Below are positions 12,606 to 25,600 of a DNA stretch of 64,000 nt, piece after piece. The notes under the pieces were generated by a model, which had not been told where the DNA came from, searched no databases, and saw nothing but the letters and a program-made list of their open reading frames with translations. The translations under genes and the position numbers were made by a program. Source of the DNA: Progne subis subis (taxonomy: Eukaryota; Chordata; Aves; Passeriformes; Hirundinidae); assembly GCA_022316685.1 (NCBI GenBank), contig JAKJHU010000054.1, positions 1,612,001-1,676,000 of the forward strand, read 5' to 3'. Each line of letters starts with the position of its first letter. Within the stretch, counting starts at the first letter, position 1.

Positions 12606-13627
12606 CCGGTTTTTCTCAAAGCTCAGTTAAGATGAGCACAGTTCTTCCCCAAAAATCACAGAGCTGAACGCTGTGTAGTAACCGTTAACAAATGACCTTC
12701 CCAAGCTTTTGCAGTGGGAAGTTAAATTTCCTGAGCTGCTCACACTCCATTTATCAGCCACATTTGACCAAGAATCCTCTTCCCTTACTTCCACTGGTGG
12801 CTCTGAGGGGAGGGAAAGGAAAAGGCAATTCCAAGGGCGAAAGCAAGCTGCTTCCAGGAAATTACATCATCTTCAGATTCAAGGGATTACACTGAGAGAT
12901 GTATGAAAGCAGCAAGAATGTTTCAAGGGGTGAAAGCCTTACAGACAATGTCCCCAGGCTGCTGCCAAATGGCTCCGATGATCCCCAGACACAGAACAAC
13001 ATCCATGGAATATTTTGTGCAAAAATTTCTCAACTCTGACAGACATCTGAAACGAACTCAGCCTTTGAAAGAACGGAAACCACAATTCCTTGTTTAATTC
13101 CCTCACTCACAACAGTGGTGGCAGCAGACAAGAGACATCAGAGCTGCACCTTCTGTCCATAAAACATTCACCAGCTCCCAGGAGGAGGAGATGCTGCCCA
13201 GAATCACACCTGGTGTGGCACTAATTAGTCCCAGCATCACCTCTCAAGGTCACAGGCACCTTTCAGCCCTGCCTGCATCCCCCCAGCTCCCCACCTACAG
13301 GGGCCACATGGGAACAGCTAATAAAGCCATGACTGCTGGGAGACTTGGAGAAGTGGCCAAGATCAAAAGGACATCAACTGTCCACAACTCTGAATGCTGT
13401 TACTAAAAGGGAAGGAAGCTGTTTCAGGCACAATAACAAAGAATAGCAAATAGAGCACTGCAGGTCCAAGATTGTCCCTCCTGAACACGGGGGGCTTTCA
13501 GGTTCCGGTCCCCTCAGACATAACAAGGATGGCAGCACAGGATGATTCCTGGGCAGGTTTTGACAAGGCCGTTGTTACAGCCCCTGGAACACTCCAGGAA
13601 GGTTCCTGACCTGCTCAGGAATTTTCT

Positions 13628-13690
13628 AAATATTTAGAAGTAGCAAAAAATAAAAAAACCCCAAACAAACAAATAAAAAAGAAAGGCAAA
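13628..13690. repeat. A-rich low-complexity tract
   Basis: A-rich sequence with AAAAAATAAAAAAACCCC-like units on the plus strand. It could be the degraded tail of a retroposon, but no body is recognisable. Confidence 0.6.
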
Positions 13691-15169
13691 CTAGAACATT
13701 TATGCTATAATAAAAACAAGAAGAGAAACAATAACAGGGACAAACCTTCCTGCTTGATCCGTGTTTCCAGAAAAGGCAAGAATCACCTATTTTACAGGAT
13801 AAAAAAAGCCTCCTGGGAGGATTGGAGGAAGGAACAATCTGTGAGCAGCAAAATTATGTAGCCGTTTCCTGTGACAACGTCCTGTGTGGATCCTGCAATG
13901 TATAGCGTGGAGTGAATGCAGTCCCTTTGTCCCCAGCTGGGACAGTGATGGCCTCTACTCTGCCATTTATTTTCATAAAATACTTAGGAACTTTCTATGT
14001 AGGAAACTTTGACCCCTGGGAAAAATTCTGTTAAAAAGACAAATGAATACAGAGGTTACAGAGAGGGCAAGAGAACCCAATCACATCTGCTTCTTCCCTT
14101 AGAAAAATAAGCTAAAAATACCACAAGGCTGAATTTTCACTCTGGAGCAGCTCAAGAGATGTTCTCAAATAAGTAAACAGCTTCAGAATGAAATCCATAA
14201 ACACAAATGTAACCCAAACAAGCAGTGCCCAGAAGTCAAACTCACCTTGCTGGCTATGGACATGGAGGGACTGGGTGGAGGGCTCCAAGGGCTGAAACAT
14301 AAGACCAAAGAAGCATTTTACATGCACTGTAGCTGAAGCAGTTTTACGCTGGAAATACTTTTCAGCCTGTCATCTGCATCAGGGCAAGCTTATTCTGGAG
14401 ATTTCACCTTCCTGCCTTGCAAAGTTAAAGGTTTAATATAGTTGTTCTTACAGAAATAACTATCAGACAGGGTTTGACTGCACAGGGCTGTTGAATTCTG
14501 GATAGGGAATGAGGAATTCTCCAGGAGACTTTTCCTCAGGCTAAGCCCTGGCTAAGTCCATCCCAGCTGTGTCTTCACTCACTTCCACTGCACCACCGAC
14601 ACATCTGACCCCGCTTCATCTCGCACTGGGAGGACAGAAAGCTCTCTGTGATTGCTCCCTTATGGTGATTTTCTTAACCTGCCAAATGCTGTCCTTCGGA
14701 AAAGGGAAAGCCTTTGCCTCCTCCAATCTCAGTGCTCGTGTGGGGTTTTCTCCACAGCTGGGAATGAAGCCAAAACCACCAGGGCCGAGCTGAGTGGATC
14801 CCCCTCCCACCGCTGCCGTGCTCAGTCGCCCACAGAGGGCTGTCTCTGCAGCACTGGCAGCTCTTCTGCCCGGTTTTGGGATACCAACCCCCTCCTCAGT
14901 CCCAGGTTTCTGCCCCACACCCCCAAACTGATCTGTGGGTTTGTGCCAGTCCCTATCTAACATTGTTCAAGCCCCTGCAGGCCATGGCTAAGCCAAATCC
15001 CAAGCCCTGTTACTCCATCCCGATGAGCTCAAGCCATCTTTGCCACGGGAAATCCCTTCTTATGTTCTCTTCAGGCTTAGGACTCCTCCAAGCAGCACTC
15101 CTGAGGTGTCCGAGTACCCAGTGTGAACACCCCGTAGCTGTGATCACCCTTGTGGCAGCAGGGGATCAC

Positions 15170-15900
15170 CCCCCAGGCAGGATGTGACCCCGATCCCACC
15201 ACCACAGCTGGGATCCTCCTCACAGGGCACCTTCTTCCAGCCACCCTCACACACCCTGGGCAGGGGGCAATATCCCACACAGCGAGGATCTCCCCTCCAA
15301 CAACAGCCTCAGACAGGGGATCCCTCAAGCCAGGATGAGACCCACTCACAGTGAGCACCTTTCCCTCCAAAAGTAACCTGGAACAGAGGCTCTTTCCTAG
15401 GCAGGACACAACCTTCTACCACTGCATCCTGATCCAGCATCCCAAGGATCCTCCACATCTCCTCAGGCAGGATGGGACCCAACCCCCCGATCCCTTCTTC
15501 CAAAAGCTCCCTGGGCCAGGATCTTCCCTGCACCCTATATACTGGAGGTGTCTCCCCTACAGCACTCCAGCGAGAGCATTCTTGTCCCGATATATCCCGC
15601 CGGAGCTGCCCTGCCTTCTTCATCCCATGGCACATCCAAAGCACCTCTGGACAGGACGGGACCCCCTTCTCTGCCCACAGCGGACCCTTCCCACTCACCC
15701 CCTCCCTCCAGGTGCAGAGGATTGCCCCCAGCTAGGCAGGATGAGGCGCACATCCCACCATCACCGTGCCGGCACGGGGATTCCTCCTGGCCGGGCAGGA
15801 CGAGGCGCGTCCCCCCCGCACCGCCCCGGGCAGGGGAATCCCTGTTCAGGAAGGATAAAACCAACACCCCGGGCAGGGCGAGACCCCCTCCTCCCGGAGC
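15170..15900. repeat. Degenerate GC-rich minisatellite-like region
   Basis: A recurring core of the form GGCAGGATGGGACCC is seen near 15178, 15330, 15400, 15465, 15650, 15735, 15795, 15850 and 15875, with diverged C-rich spacers of 25-190 bases. The unit is too degraded for a fixed period. It abuts the ORAI2 CpG island and would lie in the 5' UTR intron. Confidence 0.5.
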
Positions 15901-16064
15901 CCCGCGGGCAAGAGATGCTCCCACGCCTGTAGGTCGAGCCCGTCACCCTCCCCACACGCCTGAGGGGACGCCGCCCGCTGCCCCAGAGCGCGGGCCCCGC
16001 TGGGGATGAACCCCCTGCGGGCGGGATGCGGCCCCGGGAGCGGCGGGGGCGGGCCGTGTCTCAC

Positions 16065-16200
16065 CGCGCTGCTGTCCGGGGGCCGTGCCGGGACCGCGGG
16101 GAGAGGGACCGGGGGCAGAGCAGGAGCTGGAGAGGGATCGGGATCCGGAGAGGGAGCGGGAGCCGGAGCCGCCTCCGCCGCTGCCACGGCAACGCCGGGC
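16065..16200 (-). other. ORAI2: Probable ORAI2 non-coding first exon (3' boundary defined)
   Basis: The 3' boundary is the GCAGCGCG|GTGAGA donor at 16065. The 5' boundary is a guess, placed just downstream of the E-boxes. No ATG in this stretch joins the ORAI2 frame in a recognisable way, so it is treated as 5' UTR. Confidence 0.4.
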
Positions 16201-16203
16201 ACC

Positions 16204-16215
16204 GGCCACGTGACC
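16204..16215. promoter_or_regulatory. E-box GGCCACGTGACC
   Basis: Palindromic CACGTG core with flanking bases close to the GTCACGTGAC consensus bound by USF and MITF/TFE factors. It lies in the ORAI2 CpG island. Confidence 0.6.
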
Positions 16216-16246
16216 CGCAGGAAACGGGGGCCGCACCGCCACGCCC

Positions 16247-16258
16247 CCGCACGTGACC
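16247..16258. promoter_or_regulatory. Second E-box, CCGCACGTGACC
   Basis: Repeats the CACGTGACC core of the site 43 bases away, in the same orientation. Two such sites in one promoter are unlikely to be accidental, though binding is not demonstrated. Confidence 0.6.
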
Positions 16259-16266
16259 GCTCGCCC

Positions 16267-16271
16267 ATTGG
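16267..16271 (-). promoter_or_regulatory. ORAI2: CCAAT box (inverted)
   Basis: ATTGG on the plus strand, i.e. CCAAT on the ORAI2 strand, in GGGGCCAATGGGCG context (NF-Y type), directly upstream of the two E-boxes in the direction of ORAI2 transcription. Confidence 0.5.
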
Positions 16272-16680
16272 CCCCTGCCCGGGCTGGCCACGCCCCCTCG
16301 CCCGCGGGGGCGGGGCTTGGGGACGCGACCCCCGCCCTGCAGCAGCCGGCGCCCCCCGCCCTTCCCGGGGAACCGGGACCGCGATCGCCCCTCTGCGCCC
16401 ACGGGGGAGCCGCTTGGGGGGTCCGGGGGTCTCGCGAAACGGGGATGGACTCAGCGGTTACACGGAAAGGGCATCCCCCCGGCACGGAGCCGTTCCCGCA
16501 GCGCTCGGGGGTCCCGCTGTCAGCATGCATCTGTAGGGGGAAAAAAATGTCTGCGGATCCCTAAAGTCGCAGTCGGGCCGAAACCCACCCACTGGTAAAG
16601 ATGCTAGTGGGTCTGGACCTTGCGTTATCTCTAAATCTTGCCACAGAGAAGGTATTGGTGCGATGGGATGCAAATGTGCT

Positions 16681-16686
16681 TTTATT
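16681..16686 (-). terminator. PRKRIP1: Candidate distal poly(A) signal of PRKRIP1
   Basis: AATAAA on the minus strand inside AATTGTAATAAAAGCAC, preceded by an AT-rich stretch, a classic 3'-end context. It is 2.85 kb downstream of the PRKRIP1 stop codon and about 140 bases before the ORAI2 CpG island. Assignment to PRKRIP1 is inference. Confidence 0.45.
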
Positions 16687-16699
16687 ACAATTATTAATT

Positions 16700-19527
16700 A
16701 TACAGCAAAAAGTCGCCACTTACATAAGTCAAAAGGCAGCGCTGCTCTGCCTCCGCCGGGCTGAACCTCCTCCGGCTGAGCACAGGCTCCCTGCGAATCC
16801 CGACTGCTATCTCCCTGCACTCCTCCGCTATTGACTCAGCAGGAAATCCTGTATAAACCCATCAAAAGGATAGGGACAGCCTTATGGGAAAGAGAGGGAG
16901 TTCCTGCCCTGGAAATGAGATAAAGAAAATGCTGAAAGGCAGCACAATGGGTCAGCTTCATCACAGGGTAATCCCATCTTCCTGAATTCCATTCTGCCCG
17001 GGGGAGGAAACAAAGGAAAACAATTCTTAAAAACCTAATACAGAGACAGATACATGTTATCCTGAGTGTGCTTTTCACCTCTGAGGGCAGGAATACCCCT
17101 GCTCGGTTTCAGCATCAACACTGCTGCCTCTCAGGGTCCCACATTTGCACAAACACGTGTAGAAATGGAACAGAGCAAACTTTAGCCCTTGAGGGTTAAT
17201 CTCCATCAGAGAAAGGAGAAGGACTCCTCTAGAAAAGAACCCAGAGCACGAATTTAGTGTAAGCAGGTCAAACTCCTTGGCAGTTCCAAGCCTGTAAGTT
17301 ATTACCGCTTTGTTTGTCCTGCTTTTGGAATAGGAAGCAGTTGTAGAGTTGTTCCTGATTTTACTATGCACGGGAGCACTTCCCCTTTTTTACTCCATGG
17401 ATGATGTTCTCCCCGTTATGAGGTCACACGGTATTTGCATTTTATTCTAAATGAAGAAACATCCCTTGAAAGCTCCCTTTGAAGTGCTTTGTATTCTCAA
17501 CAAGCTCGTACTGCCACAAACAACCACAACCCTGCGGAGTGTTTATGGGAATTCACAGCTACACCTACCAAATGCAGCTCCCACTGCTACACTCAGCCAC
17601 CCCGGCGAGACAGAGCGTGAGGCAGATGCCACCTTCACCAACTCGCTCTCTTTGCTGTTTATGGATTTCACCTACAAACTCAGCATTCCCAGAAAGCACA
17701 GCATGAATAATTCAGCGTGGGCGTCTTAGGGAGGCAGGATGAGGCCACACAACCTGAATTTGTTCAATCACCAAGACAAACTCGAGTTCACCTTCCTGAT
17801 GGCTGAGGAAAGCGTGTCCTCACTCAGCAGCATCTGCACTGCTTAATGCAGAACAGCACTTACTCAGCTCAAAGGCCTGACAAGCTCAGAGGCAGAACAT
17901 CTTTATTTCTAAGACTCCCAGTTCTTCTCTGCCCATAAAAAACCCTCACATTTTTGTGGCTCATCCTACAACATGGTATCCACAGGGTTTGCCTGCCCTA
18001 AGGGGGGGATTCATGTGAAGCAATGCTCATAACTAATCTCTCCACAGGGAAAATGCATCTGAATGAAACACTGACACAACTTGCAGCACCTGCCCCTGTG
18101 GAGACTGAGCAGAAAACAGTTCCATGCAGATCTCTAACCTGGGGCGCGGTGGGGATACGGACCTGGCAGGGCAGAAGTTATCCAGCTCTGAAGCCCTTGG
18201 ATATGTACAGGGGAGCTAAACACAAACATCACTTGCACTTGGTCACATCTGCTTCCTGCCTACCATGGTAATACCGTGGAGAAGCCATTACATAAAGCCA
18301 GACAAAATGCAGGATTACTGGCAGCACTATTCAACAAAGGCAAAATCTAAAAAGAGATTCTCCCTTTTTACTGTTTTTGCTTAAAATAATTTGGCATTAA
18401 CCAAGGCTTGGTAAGAAGTAGCACCTCATTCTGGATGCAAGGCTCTGGGATGAGCACGTCTGAAAGCCAGCAGGCACTTCTAATTAAAGATACACTGAAG
18501 AGACAAAAACCAGAGTTACAAGTAAAACCACCACAGCATACGCTTTAAGCACCAATAAGTAAATATATAGAGAGATGTTACGATTCCTACCGGGGAATCC
18601 AAAGTGCAAAGCAGAGCGCTCAAGCAGAGAGAAATGCAGGTGTCATTACAGGAAGCTGAGCACAAGCAAGATGATTCCATTCCAAGCTTTTCTGCCACAG
18701 GATTCAGAGGCTTTTCACACAATCTTTGGGAAAAGCTATTGTTCCAATTCAAAAGCAAAAAGTAAGTGACATGCAGCTAACACCTTTTCCCACATTTTCA
18801 CGCGTGCCATGTCACTTGATGTCTTTGTCCCTTCCTGCAGCACTACAGCATCTCTTTATTTTACTAAAATCCTCTTCCAAAAAGAAAAATAGAAGACGGA
18901 ACAATCCAACACATCCCTTTTATTAATTTAGAAAACATGGAAGAAAAGCAATAGGGAAAATTTTAGCATTAAAAAAGGGATCCTGATTAAAAATCTATAG
19001 AACTTGTCTAGCAACATAAACTGATTTCTTTGGGTTAGAGATGACCCCATACAAAACCCCAAATGCAGAACACTCACAGTGCAGGAGAGTCTGGCTACAG
19101 ACCACTTTTCTACTTCAGGTTAAACTCTTCCCCTAGATTCATGTATCCCACTGCTACCAGCTTCAAGATAAGTAGAATACGTAGCCTTCACAGTAATATT
19201 TCCCTTAAATGGTAATAGTTGTTTTAGCTTTCAGACAGAAAAACACTCTGGGCCATTTTAGAAAGAACTCTAGGGTCATAGAGACTTATGGCTGACTCTT
19301 TAGAGCAAACTTAGAGCAGACTGCACAGCAGTTATACAAGCAATTAAGAAAAAAATCTCTTATTTGGCATTTCTCTATCATTTTTCTCTCAGGCCTGTGA
19401 CGTGAAGGCCATGCCCTGCTAAGCAGATGTAACGTACGCCAATGGGTTCTGCTTGGCTGAGATGAAAGACTTTCATGCTCCTGAATATAAAGCAATGAAC
19501 AGTGTTTCCAGCTGTCCCTGGAAGGCC
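16700..19527 (-). other. PRKRIP1 3' UTR and/or PRKRIP1-ORAI2 intergenic DNA
   Basis: No coding exon was recognised here. Minus-strand AATAAA candidates occur at 18919-18924, 18855-18860 and 16681-16686, so the 3' UTR could be about 0.6 kb or about 2.85 kb. No transposon was recognised. Confidence 0.4.
18919..18924 (-). terminator. PRKRIP1: Candidate proximal poly(A) signal of PRKRIP1
   Basis: AATAAA on the minus strand 0.6 kb after the PRKRIP1 stop, in TTAATAAAAGGGATG; another AATAAA follows at 18860-18855. Either could define a short 3' UTR. Confidence 0.45.
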
Positions 19528-19643
19528 TCATCCTCTTCCCATCACAAAACTTGGCTCTTCAGCATCATCTTCCTTCTCTTCCTCCTCCTTGCTATCCTCT
19601 TCATCATCCTCGCTGCTGCCTTGCTCTTGGGATTGCCCAGGTT
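19528..19643 (-). CDS. PRKRIP1: PRKRIP1 coding exon 6 (last)
   Basis: After a TTTGTAG acceptor; the first codon GAA is split with exon 5. It encodes residues 152-189: [11 protein letters not shown], the acidic tract and the conserved C-terminus PSFVMGRG before the stop. Confidence 0.95.
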
Positions 19644-22600
19644 CTACAAACACAAACAGGATGAATGGATGAGGTGTTCCCACCTGGCTTCCTTGTCCAG
19701 CATTTCTTAGCAAAACACTCTCAGGTGCTCAGCAAATGTGGATTAGGTCAGGCTAATTAGCACAGATGGGTAACAAATTCCCCTGTGTCTTCCTTGTAAA
19801 GCATCTCACAACTAAGCAGTCCCAGATACTCAGGGAACAGGAATCAGGTTCTATTAATTCTACCAAGTGATGAGGAGCTCAGAATATCAAATTCTCCCTC
19901 GGGGAATTCCCTTATCTCCAACATTACCAAATCCATCCTTGAGTAACTCCACCTCCTCTGGAACACTATTTCCTACAGAGACAGTCAAACACTGAGGTGA
20001 TAGATTATCTCATTCCCAATCTCACCTCTGCAGGCTGGGATGAACTTTGAAGGATCACACAGAGCACTGGGAAGCCACAGGCAAGACTCAGTATATTCCC
20101 ACAACCTATCCAAGTTCACAGAAACTCCACAAGGTGCCATAAACTTTTACAGACTGTTTGCTATACTGCAAGCACAGAGACACATTAAGATATGCCCTCA
20201 CAGAAAACTTGTGAAATCTGCTAAAAATACAGGAAACATCTACTAAAAAATAAATAACCGATAATAAAAATGAGGTATGGCATAAAGTGGGACCTGAATC
20301 CAAGAGCCGGTTTTTCTTCCACCCTCTCCTCTTCCTCAGGCCCAGTCACACTCTGTGTCCTGACCAGTTCATGCAGGATTTAGGCTCAGTGGTTTGATGC
20401 CACCGCGTGGTGAAGTGCTGAACTTTGAGCGTTCACTGGGAGTTTGTTCGTTAATGCAACCTCGACAGCTGACCTCATTCAGTGCCAGCCCTTATTCTTA
20501 ATGTTTTTACTACAACAAAGATGAAACGTGGCAATTCAGAGGTTTAATTTATTCATTCGAAAAGGAAGACAAGTGTTTGCCTGCCATATCCAACGAATAC
20601 ACTTTAATTAACTTGAAAAAACTCTCAGATCACAACCTCAGGCAGGCAAAACTAAATAAAGGAAAGGCTGTTCTCAGTCAACTAAAAATGGCTAAGAGAG
20701 GCTTCTCTGCCCCCTGATATTACCTTTTTACATAGAGAAATCACAGACTGTGAAGAGTTAAGAACTGTTACAAAGACCAGGGAGTTTGGATTCTGTCTTT
20801 CAGGAACTTGTGCCAAACAAAACCATTCCAGCCCCACAACTGGTACAGGGCAATCCCTTACCACAGTGCCAATCCCTGATCCTCTCCTCTCTCCAGCCAC
20901 TCCCTAAGGGATGGGTATTCTGTTTGCTCACTCAAAATGAACAAAAGTATGTTGACTCATACTTAAGTTTTCCTCCCAGTTACAATTCATAAATGAGTAG
21001 CCTAAAAAAACATATCCCAAGACCAAAACAAAACACCCCAAAAATTCACTCTGCTACATTCACTTGCTGTCACAAGTAAAATTAACCTAACAATTTGTCC
21101 TCCCGTGTTTACATGGGAGGCTGGCAGTGGTTCAGCTGAAACAGATCCAACTCTGAAAAGCAAAGCACAAATAAGGTAGAACTGTCAGGCAAGTCACTGT
21201 TCCAGCAGAATTACCAGAAACTGCTGTAACTTTAAGATTAACCATTTGTGTGCTAATTCACAAGGGACAACTGCTTGAAAGAGGAAGCCAAAACATACTC
21301 ACTGAAAAGAAGCAAGGAGTATGTAAAAGTTTGAGCACACAGTTACACTGACATTGCTGAACATTAATTTGCAAAACTGCAGGAGAACAGAGGAAGTCAG
21401 GTTTTTCAACTTTATTTCTATGAAATAAAATAGTCCTGTGGAACAGATGGTACCAAGGTAGCTCAATTTCTTGCATATAAAATTATAACTCAGTTTCTTG
21501 CTGCTTAAGCTATGCATTTTTTCCACCTGTTTTCCCATACACATCCAAAATACACTTTAACAAAACACAGCCTTGAACAATCCCTGCCTTTCTGAGCAGC
21601 TGAGCTTCTGAATCTGCAGTTCATCAGAATAGCTGGGGCAAAACATCCACAAACTCAGATTCCAGAGTTTGCTGTCCAAAATTCCCCCTAATAAATGGAA
21701 AATATTCACAAACAGCCAAGTTATTTGTAAGATTAAATCTCAACATAGATGGCTTTCAAAGAGGATTCTGAAACATTAGCTAAAATAACAAGCTTAAGCT
21801 CAGGCTTTAATCCATATATTGAGAATGCTTGGGATGGGGGATGGAACAAAACCTAAGCTTCAATAAGGGAACAGAACCAAGTCCTGAGAAAAGCAAACTA
21901 AATTTCACTGACCTTTTTCCTGCTTCTTTTGTTCAAGTTTATTTTTCTTAGCTTGCAGTTTCTTCTCTTTTAACTTCTGGCTATAAAGCAAAGAAAAAAG
22001 ACTCTCTGGCAAATCCAGTGTTGTAAAGCTTCTGCACATTCATACACTGATAAAGGGCATATTACAGATATCTTGGAAAAGCTGATTTCAGAAGAGAAGT
22101 TCAATTTAAATTTGGCCTCAAATGAAAATTCAGCAAGAGCAAACTTAGCACACGATCAAGAGAAACTTTTCTATGTTGTTTTTAAATTAATGGATTTTTT
22201 TAAGTCTTTCATGACTCCATTGCTACCAGAACTACGATACACAAGAATCTCCAAGAACACAGATGGAACAAAAATGAAACTGCCCCCACATTTTAGCTAC
22301 CTAGGCTAATAAACACAAAAAGAAAATGGTGCTAAAACCCAGACTGCAGAAACTGAAATGGGGGAAAAAATCACCAGTAATATATACTTCAACTGAAGAA
22401 AATAAAAATAGTGCAGTGTGCTCTGACCTTCCTCTTTGGCTGTACTTTCTCAGGATGTCAGGCTCTAAGAGTAGCCCTGGGGCTAAGAGGGAATTTCAAT
22501 TCATACAACCCAGCCCTCTTTGCCCAGCAAAGGCAACCTGGCAAGTTAATGGCAGGTACAGGCAGAGCAGCCGGGCATCCAAGTGCTCCTGTCTCAACAG

Positions 22601-25600
22601 CATAACTGAATTCTCTTGAAACACAGAGCCAGGAACTGCACCTGCTGTGTCAGGACAGAGAAGGGAAGTTAGAGGGGCTCCTGCAGGGCAAAGCCACGCC
22701 ATTAGAGCATAGCAGGGGGACAAGGAGGTGTTAGTGTTTAGATAGCATCTGGTGTTGGAACAGTTGTTCTCCATCTCAGCCAGGGAAGAGGCAGCAGGCC
22801 AGATCTGACTTGCTGGCCATCTGTTAGACCACATTAAATTAAACTAAGATGGCAACAGTGTTTGTGTTGTGCACTTTTGTGTTAACATGGCAGTGAGTCA
22901 CTTTGCACAGGCCTTTCCACAGCAACTCTCAGGCACAGCATGCAAAGCAGCAAGGGAGAGGTTGCTCATGGTCAGACCATGGGAAAGAGCAGAGCCACGA
23001 TTCCCTGCTGTTTCTGAAACCTATCCTGGACACAGAGAGTGGGATTTAAATTCTTGTGTCACTGCACTACAATGTTCAGGCTATTACTCGAGAGCATCAA
23101 TCTTGTAACTGTTTCATTTTGTCTAAAATTTAAGCGAATTATGGATTTAATATTTTTTTAGTATTTCCACCTAACTTATTAGCCTTGGCCTGCCAGACAT
23201 TTCAATGGGGTAGGCAGAAAGCAACCTATCCATAAAGCAGCACCCAGTTTTGCACTGAAATTGCTTGGTATTAAATGATTTAGACATAAACTTAAGCCAG
23301 AAATAGACACAAACCTTTCCTGACACTGTTAAAACAAATATTGCAGCAAGGCATGTTGCAGTCAAGACCACAGTGTCAGCAAAAGCAGCTCAACCAGTCC
23401 AAAGTTATCCTGCAAGCAATGACACAGAAAAGAAACCACCCCAGCAAAGCTTGTCAGGTTTACAGCTACCTTTGGAAACCAAACATTGACATTGACAAAT
23501 TTAATTTCCACAGCCAGACTTCCCAGCTGATAGATGCAGACACAGAATGACAGTGTTTATCCAGAGCATGCAGCTACAGATGAGGCACAGGGAGTGAGGG
23601 TTTCCATGTCAAGCCTCCTGGGAAAAATCTGCCCTTACCGCTTCCTTCTGCGTTTTGCTGTTTGCTCTTCTGCAATCATCTTATTCCTCTCCAGTTTCTT
23701 CTGGAATTCCTCATCTAGTCTTTGCTGTAATTGATCACATGTCATACTTTGGTCACAATCTAAATTAAAATACTTCTTTTAAAAGTCATGTCCTTTTAGG
23801 GAGAAGTCTTTTAGCAAAATACAGAAGGGAGCTCTGCCAGACTTTGTCTGGCTTCTTTATACAAAGCCACGTTCCCAGGGATGACTCCTGTACAGACAGC
23901 ATTTTTAACCTGCAACCTGAGCCAAGCAGATGAGGGAGGTTGGGCTTCTGCCCTAATGAATGTTTCAGTAAAAACAAATTAATAATTGGGGACACAAACA
24001 TTAACATAGGGACTCATCTCGGCCAAGAGAGAGTATATCAATAGAGTTTCCTAAAAGAGGGGGCATTCTACTCGTTAAAGACTTAAAAGAAACATCTGGA
24101 CTCTGTGCACAGGCACTCTCTTTGTTTCCGTCTGTGCAAGGCAGCGTTATCAGGGATTTCTAGCTTTTAAAGCATTTTCAAGTCAGCCTGAGAACACACA
24201 CATTCCCATGAGGCCTTACTGTGTGCCAGGACCCCAGGGAACACAGGAGATGGAGCATGTCTGACACAAAGCACCAAATGTTTCAGTACCGACACAGACA
24301 CCACGGATCACACACTCCTACAGACTCCTCTGACAAGGGGCGGCTCGGAACAGAATTATTTGTACATGACTTTCAAAGAAAACACAGATTTGCAACAAAC
24401 AACAAACAGCTGGGGCTGGGGAGAGTTATGAAGAGTTGTGCTGACCTTCTCAGCCATGGCATCCATGAAATCTTGCCTCTGGTACTCTCGCCGACGGAGA
24501 TGCCGGTACACGTGGAACTCCCCACTCCCAGCTCCAGCACTGGAACCTGCAACAAGGAAGAGGGAACTGTAGGAAAGGAGGTAAACAGATGCTCACAAAT
24601 CACTACAGCTGGATGCTGAGGGATGGGACACGGGAAGGGGCACTGTCAGATGAAAATCTACCAACAACACACAGAGTGTGTCACCATTTTAAACTCAGCT
24701 CCTGACCAAAACCCAGAGTGAGCTGCAAATCCACACACTTTTGGGTCACTGCAGGTGCTACAATTACCTCTGGAGAGCCCACTCTTAGCTGTACATCAAG
24801 GCAGGCAAACAGCTGGAGATGAAATGCACTCCCCAATCTCTTACAGGCAGAGGTGAGCTACAATACTCTGCTGATGCTGCTTCCAACCAATTTTCAGCAT
24901 TTCTAACACAAAATCAAGGTCAACAGAAAGGTGGCAAAAGGTGATATTGTACTTCCTCAAGCAAGACAGACACACCGACAGTTTGTAACGGTTTCTTCAT
25001 AAATTAAATCCCTACAGCTCTCTCTTCCTGGCATCAACCTGCATGCTGAAGCCCTGCAGGAGCTTTAAGTATTGAACTCCACTCTTCCCCTCTCTTCCGA
25101 GCCCTTCCTCAAGGGAAAGCACAGGGATACAAGCCTCAAAGAAGACACCTAATTAAAGTCCAGCAGCTGGGAGATTGCAACAGGAGTGCTCTGGATACCA
25201 ACGGAGTCCCAGCATGTCAGGTACTCCCAGAAAAACAAGGCAATTCAACTCAAGCACACAGCAAAGCTATCTGAAAAAGCCATGGGAGAAGCGTACGAAA
25301 ACTTGAGACCAAGATCAATTACTACGAAATAAGAACAAATCAATCTCTAGAAAGGATGGAGGTCTCAAAGAAAGACAGAACTTCTATATGCAGCCAATTT
25401 ATACCACAGCTACTACATTTAATCCCTGCAGGTGGATGTAAAGTGTACACAGAGTACCTGGGTCAGGGTCCTGGCACAGCTGCCAGCTCCCCAGCTGAGC
25501 ACACACAGTCACACCTGCTGCACGTGCCTGCTTCTCACAGCCTGAGATTCAGACTCAAAACAGTCAAAAGAAGGACTTCATACTGCCAATCTTCTAGAGC

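Larger units (their letters stand above)
11478..16064 (-). other. ORAI2: ORAI2 5' UTR intron (inferred)
   Basis: Inferred intron from a CpG-island donor (GCG|GTGAGA, exon end 16065) to the acceptor before coding exon 1. It contains a full-length ERVL-type solo LTR (12.07-12.6 kb), an A-rich tract near 13.63-13.69 kb and a degenerate GC-rich minisatellite-like region near 15.17-15.9 kb. No other gene was recognised in it. Confidence 0.55.
15750..16545. promoter_or_regulatory. ORAI2: CpG island, ORAI2 promoter
   Basis: Dense CpG and GC-rich sequence about 4.6 kb upstream of the first ORAI2 coding exon, with a minus-strand donor (GCG|GTGAGA) at 16065. It contains two CACGTGACC E-boxes and a minus-strand CCAAT box. 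No TATA box is evident. ORAI2 ownership is inferred from position and strand of the donor and CCAAT box. Confidence 0.75.

Noticed and set aside
15351..16536. Plus-strand frames of 150-195 codons opposite the ORAI2 promoter
   Set aside because: They cross degenerate repeats and CpG island; no start context, splice pattern or family similarity supports a gene.
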